Below are positions 9,383 to 20,279 of a stretch of DNA of 64,000 nt, in pieces. The notes beneath the pieces were generated by a model, which worked only from the letters and a program-made list of their open reading frames with translations, was not told where the DNA came from and did not search any database. Origin of the DNA: Tridacna crocea (lineage: Eukaryota; Mollusca; Bivalvia; Cardiida; Cardiidae); contig OX031071.1 in the NCBI GenBank assembly GCA_943736015.1, positions 30,350,619 to 30,414,618 on the forward strand, read 5' to 3'. Each line of letters opens with the position of its first letter. Positions within the stretch are counted from its first letter, which is position 1. Position numbers and translations under genes: made by a program.

Positions 9383-9670
9383 TGATTGTATTTGCGTTTA
9401 TTTATCATCGCCACCGGTTTCCCATATGGGCGACGCGCCCTGAAGACTGTTAGTATTGTTACGGGGGATAGTGCAGATACAGGACGAAACCCATCTTAAG
9501 TTACGCCCAGTTCTTTAACGTGCTCGGTGTACAGCACAGTCACACGGGACCTCGGTTTAACATCTCGTACGAAAGACTATTAGTAATTTTAGATGGCCAG
9601 TTGTGGGGACCTAACCCACATCCTCATGATCACGAGTTCTATTCTCTACCAACTGATCTATGCAGGCTGG
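9383..9670 (-). mobile_element. SINE A, near full length (~288 bp)
   Basis: On the minus strand it begins CCAGCCTGCATAGATCAGTTGG, has a degraded B-box, a conserved middle (GGTTTAACATCTCG region) and ends with GATAAATAAACGCAAATACAATC. The layout of tRNA head, conserved central body and short 3' tail may match the V-SINE-type RUDI family of molluscs, which is recall only. It supplies the empty target site for the MITEs at 7550 and 10157. Confidence 0.85.
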
Positions 9671-9680
9671 TTTGTCACAG

Positions 9681-10004
9681 TCTTCGAAGATTCGACCTGT
9701 TTTATATGACGCATATCATTCCCTCGATATTGAGGAGATTGTGGTTATAGCGCATTAAAGTAGCAATGGAGGAAATAGCTTTTATCAATTAATACGTTTG
9801 AGGAAAAATCAGACCTGTTTTAGCTCCAGATTTCTCTAAACTGCTGAACATCACCAGGTAGCGTTTTATTGAGTAAACGTTTATTTTAGTTTGAAATTCA
9901 AAGGAACAGTTGTGGCGTAGAAAAGTAGTCCGGTTTTGCACCGAGGATGCCCAAATTAGATAGATAAGTATTTGTAGAATGCCATCTAGCGGGAGATAAC
10001 GCAG
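9681..10004 (+). repeat. Repeat X, plus orientation
   Basis: TCTTCGAAGATTCGACCTG opens and GCCATCTAGCGGGAGATAA closes this copy, which matches 44006-44345 throughout and 7789-8086 in reverse. The closing block reappears alone at 10430-10455. Confidence 0.7.
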
Positions 10005-10425
10005 TAGGTATAGCCTAGGACTGGAGAACGTGATGTTTAGAGTCACTAAGGATGTGGGTTTGATTCCCACAGCTGGCCACCCAAAATTACTAATAATTTT
10101 TCGGATGAGACGTTAAAACGAACGTGCACCGAGCACGTAAAAGAACCAGGCGTAACTTAAACTATTACCAAACATCAAAATTAAACTGGTCCAAATTAAA
10201 AGCGTGACTTGCAGACGAAAAAATGAACGGAACTCAAAAAATGTTTGTTTCCAGCAGGGTAGAAAACAATTTGGGAAAAGGAGAAAATGCTTTCAAAAGG
10301 TTTCTATCTCAGGTTCGTAAAAACCAGGGATTGTTTGGTAATGAGTTTAGATCTACGGGTTTCGTGTTATATCTGCACCATCCCCACCAACAATATTAAT
10401 AGCCCTGAGGGGGGCGTCGCCCATA
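10005..10425 (+). mobile_element. SINE A split by a truncated MITE
   Basis: Head and body run to GGCGTAACTTAA at 10160, then resume after the MITE with a damaged GATCTACGGGTTTCGTG and the CTGCACCATCC body. The MITE sits at the same SINE position as the one at 7550-7778 and in the same orientation relative to the SINE. Confidence 0.8.
10157..10349 (+). mobile_element. TTAA MITE, family A, internal deletion
   Basis: TTAA at 10157 and TTTA at 10346 flank it. The L arm is complete. The second half of the palindrome is missing, so GAGAAAATGC joins directly to TTTCAAAAGG. Confidence 0.85.
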
Positions 10426-10439
10426 TTTGTAGAATGCCA

Positions 10440-10858
10440 TCTAGCGGGAGATGATGGGTGGAAACTGAGAATCCATCCAATAGAAGAAAAATAGTTCTAG
10501 TTCGGGAAAGAGTTTGTTAACTGTACTTGAGACCTTTATTAAAGTCTTTCATTGGACCTACTAAGTTGACAATTTTGTGTATCTCATTCATTAGGCCTAA
10601 CCGATTCGGAATGGAAATTTTGGACATTTAAATCAAAAGCGAGGTGTTTTGACTGTGGGGCGTATTCATCCCAGTGTACGGCATGAAGAAAATATCCTGT
10701 GACACTATTATTTTTCACAGATTTTATCGATAATTTTTTTTGACAAGTCCAAATATAACAGACTTCCAACGGTATGATACTGCTGGACTTTTTTGCACTA
10801 CAACTAGTGCGCCTGCGCGTAAAGCGGATTTATGGGATCGAACTTCCTTGGCAACGAA
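10440..10858. other. No recognised feature
   Basis: Apart from a 25-base X terminus at its left, I see no repeat family and no convincing coding frame. Confidence 0.45.
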
Positions 10859-11090
10859 CGGCGTCCTCTGTGAATGAATGTCAACAACGGAAGCCGTCCT
10901 TCTGTATTAAGAAGTTCTTACCGAGTCTTGTCACTAGATTTTTTTTTCTGCCAATACTTTGACAAACGAGTTAGAAGTGATACGTGATTTGGACATAATC
11001 GATCAGATTATAACCTTGAAAGGTAAAGTAGATCTACATAGCTTATATTTAGTCTTGAATCGATTTCAGTACCCGGAAGTAAATTGTAAG
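10859..11090 (+). repeat. 232-bp repeat, left copy
   Basis: Shares GTCCTCTG, GAATGTCAACAA, TTCTTACCGAGTCTTG, GTGATTTGGACATAAT and ACCCGGAAGTAAATT with 17227-17450 in the same order and orientation. The two copies bracket a 6.1-kb interval. Confidence 0.7.
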
Positions 11091-11307
11091 GGCCTTAGAC
11101 GCAATTTGTCACATTGTTCAATAGAATGAGGTGCAGAATCGCTAGCAAGAGATCTCGGGGTCATAATTTCTTCAAACTGAAGTAGATCTAGCTAGTGATC
11201 AATCAATTCAGTTCAGATGGAAACGACCGTAATACGAAAGGTTAGATGTAGGTACGGAATCGGCCGAGTTTCACGATGAGTGAATTCAGAGGTCACCATA
11301 CGTTACA

Positions 11308-11669
11308 TAGAAATACCAAAATTGACCGAAATGGATTGAAACGGACCAGAATGGACCTAAAGTAACGATATAAACTATTTTGGCATTACTTCAGTAATTT
11401 GTCAAAACCCATGTAAAGAAAGGGAAAACAAACGGAACGGACCTGAACAGACCTTAAGAAATACATACAGTGTATGTATATGTTAAGAAATACATATATA
11501 TATATGGACTTGTCAACCAGTGAGAAACTCCGAGACATACCCAAAAATCAGAGAAATATTTCCGATATTTGTACAAGAATTTAGTCCCTTCCTGATGTTC
11601 CATTGTTTTCTAAATTCAAAGGTTAGCTTCTGCTCTATGTTCAGGTCCATTCCGGTATTTCTATACTCC
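11308..11669. mobile_element. Putative ~360 bp element with inverted GGTCCATT-rich ends
   Basis: It opens CATAGAAATACCAAAATTG followed by GGACCAGAATGGACC. It closes GTTCAGGTCCATTCCGGTATTTCTATA, which in reverse reads TATAGAAATACCGGAATGGACC. Similar GGTCCATTCC words recur at 16690-16710 and 17176-17224. An (AT)n/TACATA stretch sits at 11460-11505. Tentative. Confidence 0.35.
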
Positions 11670-11737
11670 AGTATCCGGGATCTTTTTTAATTTACTGACA
11701 GTTCTCACAATTCTACCTCTGATATTGGTATCCCAGT

Positions 11738-11895
11738 CATTTGGACACCCAGTCAGTTCGACATGGTATCCAGTCGTTTCGACACCCAGTCATTTCGACA
11801 CCCAGTCAGTTCGACACCTTTTGGTCATTTCGACCTCTAGTTTGGTCATTTCGACACCAAAAATTTTTTTTTGCAAAATTTGGTTGTTTCGACAC
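11738..11895 (+). repeat. Array of TCATTTCGACACCC-type motifs
   Basis: CAGTCATTTGGACACCC opens the array and variants of (A/T)GTCATTTCGACACC(C) follow at least six times, then AAATTTTTTTTTGCAAAATTTGG. The same opening, inverted, closes the element ending near 16613. The GCAAAATTTG/GTTTCGACAC block reappears inverted at 15380-15425. Confidence 0.65.
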
Positions 11896-12183
11896 CCGTT
11901 CATTTGCAGTGTCAAAAATTTGTTTGGTGTGTGTGTGTATGTTTTTGGAGTTTGATAAGTAAATGGAAGTTTTTGAAAGGAAGTGGTTCATTGTTTTATT
12001 GTTCTGCAGTGGCAATACATGTAACAGATGGCAGCATCAAACATGTAACACAGGTTAATCAAAAATAACTCTGCAGAAATTTTATTATTTTTTTTTCCCT
12101 TTACTGAAGTAAACTACAGAAATCAATATCTGACCACACGAACTATTCCGTCCATCTTTCATCAACTGAACTCTTAATCTCCC

Positions 12184-12375
12184 TTAACTGTTACCACACA
12201 ATCCCATGTTGTAATGGTCGACCCTCAGGTACAAGCCTTTTGAACAATTTGTAAAAAAACACCAACATGTTATCGTTTCCACACAGTGTTTTCAACCATA
12301 TCAAAGAAAACTTCCATCACATTGAGTTACATTGAATTTTTTGTCTGCAAATGCTTTCAAGTAACACACGCAGAA
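12184..12375 (-). mobile_element. TTAA MITE, family A, right end lost
   Basis: TTAACTGTTACCACACAATCCC opens. The palindrome is badly eroded, and TTTTTTGTCTGCAAATGCTTTC of the L arm is still clear before the match fades. Confidence 0.65.
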
Positions 12376-12454
12376 GTCGACGTTTTGATCGAGTCAAAAT
12401 TTTTTGTTGTTTGTTGTTTTCTCTTATAGACAGTCAACCATCATATTAGTTGAT

Positions 12455-12737
12455 GAATTTGCGTTTATTTATTGTCGCCAGCGGTTTCCCATATGGGCGA
12501 TGCACCCTGAAGGCTGTTAGTATTGTTACGAGGGATAGTGCAGATACAGTACAAAACCCATCCTAAGTTTCGCCTGGTTCTTTAATGTGCTTGGTGTATA
12601 GCACCGTCACACGGTACCTCAGTTTAACTTCTCATCCGAAAAAATATTAGTGATTTTAGATGGCCAGCCCTAAGGATCGAACCCACACCCTCATGATCAC
12701 AAGTCATACGCTCTACCAACTGAGCTATGTAGGCTGG
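12455..12737 (-). mobile_element. SINE A, full length (~283 bp)
   Basis: The best-preserved head: on the minus strand GCCTACATAGCTCAGTTGG then GGTTCGATCC at tRNA spacing (about 12666-12736), an intact pair of pol III promoter boxes. The 3' end is AATAAACGCAAATTC. Acceptor-stem pairing is partial, as expected for a SINE and not for a tRNA gene. Confidence 0.85.
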
Positions 12738-12869
12738 TCTTCAGTGGAAAAGCTTGGCTTAACATTATCTATATCGAGTTTACCCTTTATCCTGCTAAAT
12801 AATTGATGTGTACATTTTAAACCACAAGTAAAATCTAAAAATTTGATATTTCAAAGGTAATTTGGGGGG

Positions 12870-12990
12870 GAAAGATATTTCCTTATCGGTCAATGTAGAA
12901 TGTAGATCCAATATCGGAGCACACGTTTTATACAGTCTGACCTTCATTTACATTGCCTGCAAAAAGTCAGTAACTCGCTCTTAGCAGCGT
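12870..12990. repeat. Repeat Y/C composite fragment
   Basis: TTCCTTATCGGTCAATGTAG, TACAGTCTGACCTTCATTTAC and GCCTGCAAAAAGTC match 9095-9190 in order. The palindrome arms have diverged. Confidence 0.5.
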
Positions 12991-13998
12991 AAGGGTGAGT
13001 TGCCCACACATGACATCACAAGTTAAAGTCTGTAGATACATTTTTGCAATTCGCGCCACACTTTGCAAACAGAGATTGGAAGGTCACATGACCAAAAATC
13101 AAGTGATATTTGTTCGAATCAGTACATCGCATTAAGAATGTAATTTTTTAAAATATCTCAATTTAAAAATGAAAATAGTATTATTGAGAAACTGGAAGAT
13201 ACAATGGAATACACTGAGAATTTAGGTTATGTAAATTATGTGATTGAAATGAAACTGTAAATGAATATGATATTTCATATTTCATTGATTTGCATGTTCA
13301 TCGTCCAGACAGAAGAAAAAATAAATCAAGCGTTGCAACAAAACATGACAAAGTTTGAAAAAGGTTATGCAACCACAGCTTGCGGCTGGTGAGATTTGAG
13401 ATCGGACTTCACTCAACGTGCATTCTAATTCTGTTTCAGCGCCAGCCGTTATAGAGGCTAGTTGATAACCGATTAAAGCTGCGGTAGATCTTAATTATTC
13501 GAAACATACAAAAAGGAGCAAATTCATTTTGTTTGACATTAGGTGTGCTTACAAAATACACCTTCTTAAAGGGAGGTTGGGATATGAAGAGAGAGAGAGA
13601 GGTCACTTTATTGTTTTATATGCAGTTACGTTATTTTTTGGCTCTTTGATATTTTGATGGCACTGTTGTTTCTTAAAAAAAAGATGTTTCGTTGTGTCCT
13701 TGTGATAACTGGCCTTGAACAGGCCTATGGGATGTTCAGAGGTTGAAACTACCTTTTGGTAAACATTGAGGCAATATTCACTCATTAATTAACGCAAATC
13801 AGGACCGAGCACCATTAGCTCAATCGCTTGCGTACATGACATAAAAGACATTGGGTAGCTGGATAGGACACCGGCTCGACCCATTTCTTATGCAGGAACG
13901 GGATTAATTCCTCTATCACAGCTGACTACTATTGCGATGATGGTTACATGGAAACTCAGCTTGTGGCCTAGAATGAATATTGTGCTATGTAACGCCCT
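12991..13998. other. No recognised feature
   Basis: Only a short (GA)n run near 13587. The longest frames are under 65 codons with no similarity I recognise. Confidence 0.5.
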
Positions 13999-14210
13999 CA
14001 GCCCTCAACAATACCAACTTTTAGCAACGGCAGGGAAAAAGCCTTTTGGAAATCATTTTGGGAAAAGGAGAAAATGCTGATAACCAGCAACTCACAATGT
14101 TTTCTATCTTTTCAAAGAACAAGGTACATTTGAGTTCAAACTGAAATTGCCATCTGCAAGTACTTTCTATCTGGACAAAGCTAACATTTTGTCATCTTGT
14201 AAAGGGTTAA
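13999..14210 (-). mobile_element. TTAA MITE, family A, left end decayed
   Basis: AAGCCTTTTGGAAATCATTTTGGG begins the recognisable part. The second palindrome arm is shortened to ACTCACAATGTTTTC. The right end TTGTAAAGGGTTAA is intact at 14197-14210. Confidence 0.75.
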
Positions 14211-14498
14211 GAAAAGCGCAGATTTGTGTAAGGGTCGCCTCCAAATAACTGGAATTATGATGAAAATGAAGTCAAAGTCAGGTATCAGATATTTATGGGA
14301 CTCTGACCATTACAATTTTTTAAGTATAAAAGTTGGGCGGAGCACTGGTGAAAGGATCTTTAGAACAACATAGATAGGTGCACTGGTCGCAGCAAAAAAA
14401 TGGATACAGAAAGCAGAACATTGATAAACACAGCAATTAAACTGTCTAGGAAAGCATGGATTGTTGCACTGGTTGCCACAAACCAATCGATTGATCGA

Positions 14499-14530
14499 TC
14501 GGTATATCAATCAATCAATCAATCAATCAA
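14499..14530. repeat. (TCAA)n microsatellite
   Basis: About six perfect TCAA units after an ATCGATTGATCGATCGG stretch. Confidence 0.85.
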
Positions 14531-15379
14531 TACCAAGAACAGAACATTGAAAAACAAATAAGTTATGTCTAGGTAATGGGATATAACGGCAAAAAAATTG
14601 ACATTCAGCTTTCGAATTCGACATTGCCGATTACTTTTGCCCATTATTTGTATCGATATACATGTAAAACAATACAAAAACACATATTTCAATCACGCTC
14701 TTAAAAAAAAAATCTGAAATCTGACAAAGTGAACACTTAAAGTAGTTTTATTTTGTTATCTCATCTATAAATAACACTCGGAAAAAAAATGGGGTGTCGA
14801 AACCACTCTCTTGCACTCCGGATCATTACATTTACCTCTGTAGTGGGCTCAGAAAGTAGACCGTCATTACGTCATATTTTCGTCACATGACCATAACTCA
14901 AAATAGCTACACAAATGCCGGTGAAAGAAAGACCAATACCGATTGTTTCGTGTGCTGTTTAAACAGCATGGGACCAATCAGACTTAAACGATAGTTAATG
15001 AACACAAGAGGGACTTTCTGAAAAGCCTTAATATCTTTATAGGACGATAACTTGATTTTTAATCGTACAAACTTAGATCCAGCGGTGTGTCAAATCAGTT
15101 GTCATCATTGATGGGCGCATCTATTTTTGTTACAATCGGCGTAAGATTCTTAAAAGTGAAGAGGCTAAAAGAAAGATAGTTCCATTTAATACAGGCAAAT
15201 TCATCAGTTTGAACGCACCTATAATGTACCCAGAATCATATTTCCTTTGTCTAACTCACAATTTTACATATGAAACAGTTAAACAGTAACAAAACATCTT
15301 TTCCTCGGTTTGACAAGATTCTTGTCATTTAGCCCATCGCAGAGATGTATGTGAGGTAACGAACGACAACTCTGCTCGG
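14531..15379. other. No recognised feature
   Basis: No repeat family or coding frame that I recognise. Confidence 0.5.
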
Positions 15380-16613
15380 AGATTGTGTCGAAACGAGCAA
15401 ATTTTGCAAAAAAAATTTCACCCGGTGTCCAAAGGAATTATGGACATTTCGTACCATAACCATTTCGTACCAGTCATTTCGTACCATAGGATTGGTCATT
15501 TCGTACCATGAAATTACCATTTCGTACCATAGGATTAGTCATTTCGTACCATGATATTACCATTTCGTACCATATAAGTGGTCATCTTGTATCATGATTT
15601 CTCCGAGAAAATCTATTTTAGGTAAGACCTGTGTAATGCACTTCCGGTGAAAATTCTAATTGGTTAATAGATAACGATAAATAAGGATTTATGTAGAAAT
15701 AATAATAACAGACATTTCTAACGGATCATAAATTCCGTTTATGTCTATCTTGAAATTATTTTTTGATACTTTTGTTAGTTTTCTGAAAAGGGAGGTAATT
15801 ATTATCTCTTTTTGAATTGAGAATATAGTGGTTTTAGGTTTATAAATGATAATTCAAAGAAGGAAAAAAATGGAAAAAAATTAATGGGTGAAAGTAGTTC
15901 AATAATACTCATTTTTATTTATAGTTAATTTTACAGGATGATATTTTAATGGAAATAGCTGTTTTCCATTACACAGGTCTTGCCTTAAATAATAGAAAAT
16001 AACAGTTGAACTTAGATGTAAAAAAGTTAATTTGATTAATAATACTTGCAATATAAGATAAGATCATAATACATATAAACGAAACATAATGTATGAATGT
16101 ATGGATGAAAGATACAGTGATGATTTTTTCGCCTTTTCATTCGACATTTCTATTTCAATTTTGTAACAAATATAATTAAAGGCAAACACCAAACAAATTA
16201 TTTTCAAAACGTAATTACCAATCTTGTAACAAACATTAACCAAACAATGTAATTATCTATAAACTGTGTCAAACATCGATTGCTTCCTTTAATTGATTAG
16301 CGAATATTTACTTTATAAACGTATGCAACAATGCACTTATAAAACTTTTTGCAATTATAAAAGCAACATTTTTTAAAACTTCACCATAAAATACAATTTA
16401 TTAATCGTTAAGTAAATAAACTATCAACTCGGTACGAATTCGTAAGTTATGGTACGAAATTGTAATATTTTGGTACGAAATGGTCAATGCATGGTACGAA
16501 ATGGTAATTCTTTGGTACGAAATGGTATTATAATATATGGTACGCAATGGGTATGGTACGAAATGACTGTATACCGTCCAAATGACCGGGTGTCCAAATG
16601 ACTGTTATTTATG
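15380..16613. mobile_element. ~1.2 kb element with inverted terminal arrays of CATTTCGTACC
   Basis: The left side (15443-15600) has seven exact CATTTCGTACC motifs and one decayed one, spaced 15-25 bases. The right side (16430-16570) has seven copies or near copies of the complement GGTACGAAATG. Outside them lie CACCCGGTGTCCAA (left) and GACCGGGTGTCCAAATGACTG (right, inverted). The ~830-bp middle is AT-rich and non-coding. Read as a non-autonomous DNA element whose inverted ends are made of subrepeats. Confidence 0.65.
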
Positions 16614-16815
16614 ATATTTAATGTTTCTGATTAGTTATACATCGGTTCTCGATTTTCTCCTTGGTTCTTAAGTCGAGGGCCTTTGAGGGTCCTTACAGGT
16701 CCATTCCAGATTTTCCATTCAATTTAGTTCTGGTTCATTTTGGTGATTCAAATTTGCGGTATTTGATACCTCTGATATGAATTTGGTCCCTTCCCGACGT
16801 TCCCGTTGTTTTTTT

Positions 16816-17045
16816 TTAACCCTTTCCCAAACAATCACTGGTTTTTACGGGTATGGAATAGTAGCCTTTTCAAAAAAATTGTGGGAAAAGGAGAAAATGC
16901 TGGTAACCAGCATTTTTTCCTTTTCCCACAATGTTTTCTACCCCATCATAGACAGAAATCATCTTTTAAGCAAGAGTTGAATTGTCTTCTGCAAATGCTT
17001 TCAATTTGGTCTAGTCCAAAAGTTTGTCGTTTGGGAAAGGGTTAA
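16816..17045 (-). mobile_element. TTAA MITE, family A, complete (230 bp)
   Basis: TTAACCCTTTCCC...GGGAAAGGGTTAA: the CCCTTTACC terminus is changed to CCCTTTCCC, and the opposite end carries the matching change (GGGAAAGGG). The palindrome is nearly perfect. Confidence 0.9.
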
Positions 17046-17226
17046 TTCATAGAATTGCCTCTTAAGTAGGGCCCGTTCATATCTTCCACTTTTTCCTCAC
17101 TTCTAGAAAAGATTGTTTTTTTTTTCCATTCATTTCGTGTTGTAACATTTTTCATAGTATCTTACGTCTATACCGGTCCATTCCGGTCCTCCGGTACGAT
17201 CCGGTTCATATCGGTATTTCCATGAT

Positions 17227-17450
17227 ACGCCCTCTGTTAATGAATGTCAACAATGGATGCCGTCCTCCAGTTGTACAAAGTTCTTACCGAGTCTTGCCGC
17301 TAGATTATTTTCCTGTCAATATGACAAACGGGTTAGAAGTGATTACGTGATTTGGACATAATTAATCCATCAGATTATAGCCTTGAAAGGTAAAGTACAA
17401 AGCTTATATGTAATCCTGAATCGATTTTATTACCCGGAAGTAAATTTTAC
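17227..17450 (+). repeat. 232-bp repeat, right copy
   Basis: Direct counterpart of 10859-11090. It is preceded by a GGTCCATTCCGG...GGTATTTCC stretch that is the inverse of 11308-11350. Confidence 0.7.
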
Positions 17451-18383
17451 TAGTTAGTTAAATTTTGGATGAAACTGTTGGAAGTCTTTATATTTTGGGG
17501 CAAATGACGTGCATCAGAATGATGCCTCGGAATGTAAACTAGATACATATCTACACAAACAACACAGGGTATGTTTACTGGTATTTTCGTTCTTGGTATT
17601 TTGTTGTTAAAGTCTTGGCCTCCTACCTTCAGTTTGATCATTGATGTTACATGTATTTATCTGTATGGCGTGAGTCGGATGATTAAGAATAGTACAAATT
17701 TTGAAGACCCTTCTGCTGAGGGCAAACTGATCTAACTGCAACCTTTGAGAGCTTTTACTTACAGTGCTACAACACTAGTACTGGCCGTTGTGATCTTATT
17801 ACATTGAACTTTTAACGCTGATAACAACTTATGACTGAATTTCAACACCTTCTAAATACACAAACAACACTCGTCAAAACTCCGCCGATTCCGTAAGAAT
17901 GTATAACTTGATCAACAGATCACTCGGATTTTCCGGAATAATATGGACAGTAGACAACTAGAAGATGTGCTTACATAATCTCATGCTCCTTGATCTTTCT
18001 TATTACAGTCATTTGGCCTTGAGCAGAGTTAAATAAAAATGCAATGCAGCTGGGTTTTTGCGGAAATATTGCTTTAAGATGATTTGAACATTTAGATTAT
18101 TTTGCCTTAGTGCAACCTCGTGCACTTACGTATATGCAACTGTAAACAGCTGTAAGTTTAAAATAGTATTCATCTGCTGGTCGTTTATTGTTAGGGAGGT
18201 GAAGCTATGAGGGACAAAAGATGTAGAGATGTGCAAGGGATATGACCCTAGCAGTCAGGTCTTTGAGTAAACATTTTCAGAATGAACTGGTTGTCTCACT
18301 TTTGCAATCTCAGTAACCAGACTGTCCATTCACAATACTGACCTGTATAGATCTGATTAGGCATCCTTCACCCTAGGATGTAT
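17451..18383. other. No recognised feature
   Basis: Short frames only; no family repeat seen. Confidence 0.5.
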
Positions 18384-18717
18384 TAACCCTTGGGGTGCTA
18401 AGTGCTACTTTATGACCTTTTGCGGACAGTTTAGATCAAGATCAGACTACAGACTACATGCAATCTGATTTTGGATCTATAGAGTCCAATGAGTAGTTTT
18501 TTTTTTTCTTTAAAATATAGTGAGAAAAACTGAATGTATTCAGCATGTTATCATCATTTGAATGAATTTGAACATCCTTTGTATTGAAGAGGAGAGAAAA
18601 CATTGTGAGAAAAGGAGAAAATGCTGGTTACCAGCATTTTCTCCTTTCCCCACTATGTTTTCAAAAGGCTTCTTTCTCGGGGTCGTCAAAAGTGGCGATT
18701 GTGTGGTAAAGGGTTAA
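18384..18717 (+). repeat. Repeat C fragment followed by a 5'-truncated MITE
   Basis: 18384-18495 holds TTAACCCTTGGGGTGCTAAG, CCTTTTGCGGACAGTTTAG and ATCAAGATCAGAC. From 18590 a family A MITE begins at the palindrome (GAGAAAACATTGTG) and runs through the R arm to GGTAAAGGGTTAA at 18717. Confidence 0.65.
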
Positions 18718-19742
18718 TATAAAAGTCTATTTATGTAGGATATAATTATAAAAAAATGACCTTAAAATTGCAATATTTGGATATTGTTGTTTCTGACTGT
18801 AAAAGGCTATAACTGGGTGCTTTAACATTTTTTAACAAAACTATCCCGTTTTTCATGACCAAAAAGAAGACGGCTGTTAAAGAGGCCTTTATACTCATTT
18901 TCAGCCAGTTTTAACTCATTTTGTTTTTAGTTTATCAAATTATAGCCATTCTTATATCTTCTTGCCAAATATTGCGCCTGAAGGTTGCAAGGTCGCTTAG
19001 ATTACGGTCGATAGAAAATGTATTTGGTTGAGTTGCGGCCTTCCATGTAAACAGACTCGTCGTTTCCAGGTTTTGAATCGAATCTATATATCTGTTATAC
19101 ACTCGGGTAGATTCGTATGGTCATCGTGCATTCTGTCACGTTACTATATTTGAAATTCGCTCTGCGTCTAATGAGATAAAAAAAAATTGGAGGCTTCTCT
19201 GTTGCAGCCTCGAAATTCAGACAGAGGTTTTAGCCTATATGCAAATTTCACCGTATCCATCTGTAGGCAGAAACCAATGATACATTTCTGTGACACAATT
19301 GGTCTACATTTGGTCAACATTTAATTCGTATGTGCATATGATTTTGATTTGGACAAGTCTAAAATTACATAATTTGGGGAGGGTTGGGAAGATATTGCAT
19401 TCTTTGAAACAAATGTGGGAGAAATTGGCCAACTAATGTTTTGGACAGAATGATCTTGCCCAGATCAATATAGCCAGTCAAAAAAATTAGATAAGAAAAT
19501 TTGTGCAAATAAAAATATTCCTTTTGTAAACATAGAAAAAAGTTAAAGGCCTACTTGCAGCAAAAAGTAAACAATTTGTGTTATAATACAGGCATATTTT
19601 ATGTGACTTATTCATAACATTTCAAAGGGAGTACATTACCGATACTGATAATATCATAATCTGACAATATACAATGTATTACCGTACAGTTATCAATGTT
19701 GCAAAAGTTACAGAAAGTATATTCGTATATTGTTAAACTTAT
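18718..19742. other. No recognised feature
   Basis: AT-rich, with no coding frame or repeat family I recognise. Confidence 0.5.
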
Positions 19743-19971
19743 TTAACCCTTTACTTCATAGATACTCATTTCTACGCATTGCTTGTAGGAGCCTTTGGAA
19801 AACATTGTGGCAAAAGGTGAAATTGCTCGTGACGAGCAATTTCACCTTTTGTCACAATGTTTTCTATGCTATCAAAAGGTGTCATATACACATAAGAAAT
19901 GACTTTATCCTTGCAGTTATTTAGGGTCAATTAGAGATACCATAGAAATGCCTTATGGGGTAAAGGGTTAA
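19743..19971 (-). mobile_element. TTAA MITE, subfamily B, complete
   Basis: 229 bp with TTAA at both ends. The core is a perfect ATTGCTCGTGACGAGCAAT. Its right TTAA (19968-19971) is also the left TTAA of the next MITE. Confidence 0.95.
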
Positions 19972-20196
19972 TCCATTAGCAAATGAAAAAAATTTAGGTT
20001 TGTCAAAATTGAAAAGAATTGCAGATTACAAATTAAAAGTGACTGAAAATTTGAAGTTTGTTTTATGAAGGGTAGAAAACATTGTGGGAAAAGGAGAAAA
20101 TGCTGGTTACCAGCATTTTCTCCTTTTCCCACAATGTTTTCTAAAGGCTTCTTTCTCAGGGGCGTCAAAAGTAGGGATTGTTTGGTAATGGGTTAA
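19968..20196 (+). mobile_element. TTAA MITE, family A, complete, perfect palindrome
   Basis: 229 bp. The central palindrome at 20073-20143 has two perfectly complementary 35-base arms around a single T. It abuts the subfamily B copy with only one TTAA between them. Confidence 0.95.
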
Positions 20197-20279
20197 AAGG
20201 TTGATAGGTACTGTTATTTAGGATGAGTGAAAGCTTGATGATGGTACTACTGATCAGAATTAATTTTCAAGTGTCAACT

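Noticed and set aside
11738..11895. CRISPR-like array
   Set aside because: Repeats are 12-16 bases, variable and with irregular spacing in animal DNA next to transposon ends; not a CRISPR.
12666..12736. Possible tRNA gene on the minus strand
   Set aside because: Both pol III boxes are good, but acceptor pairing is incomplete and the sequence continues into the SINE A body shared by five other loci.
10859..17450. LTR retrotransposon bounded by the 232-bp repeats
   Set aside because: No TG/CA ends, primer-binding site, polypurine tract or coding frames between the repeats.
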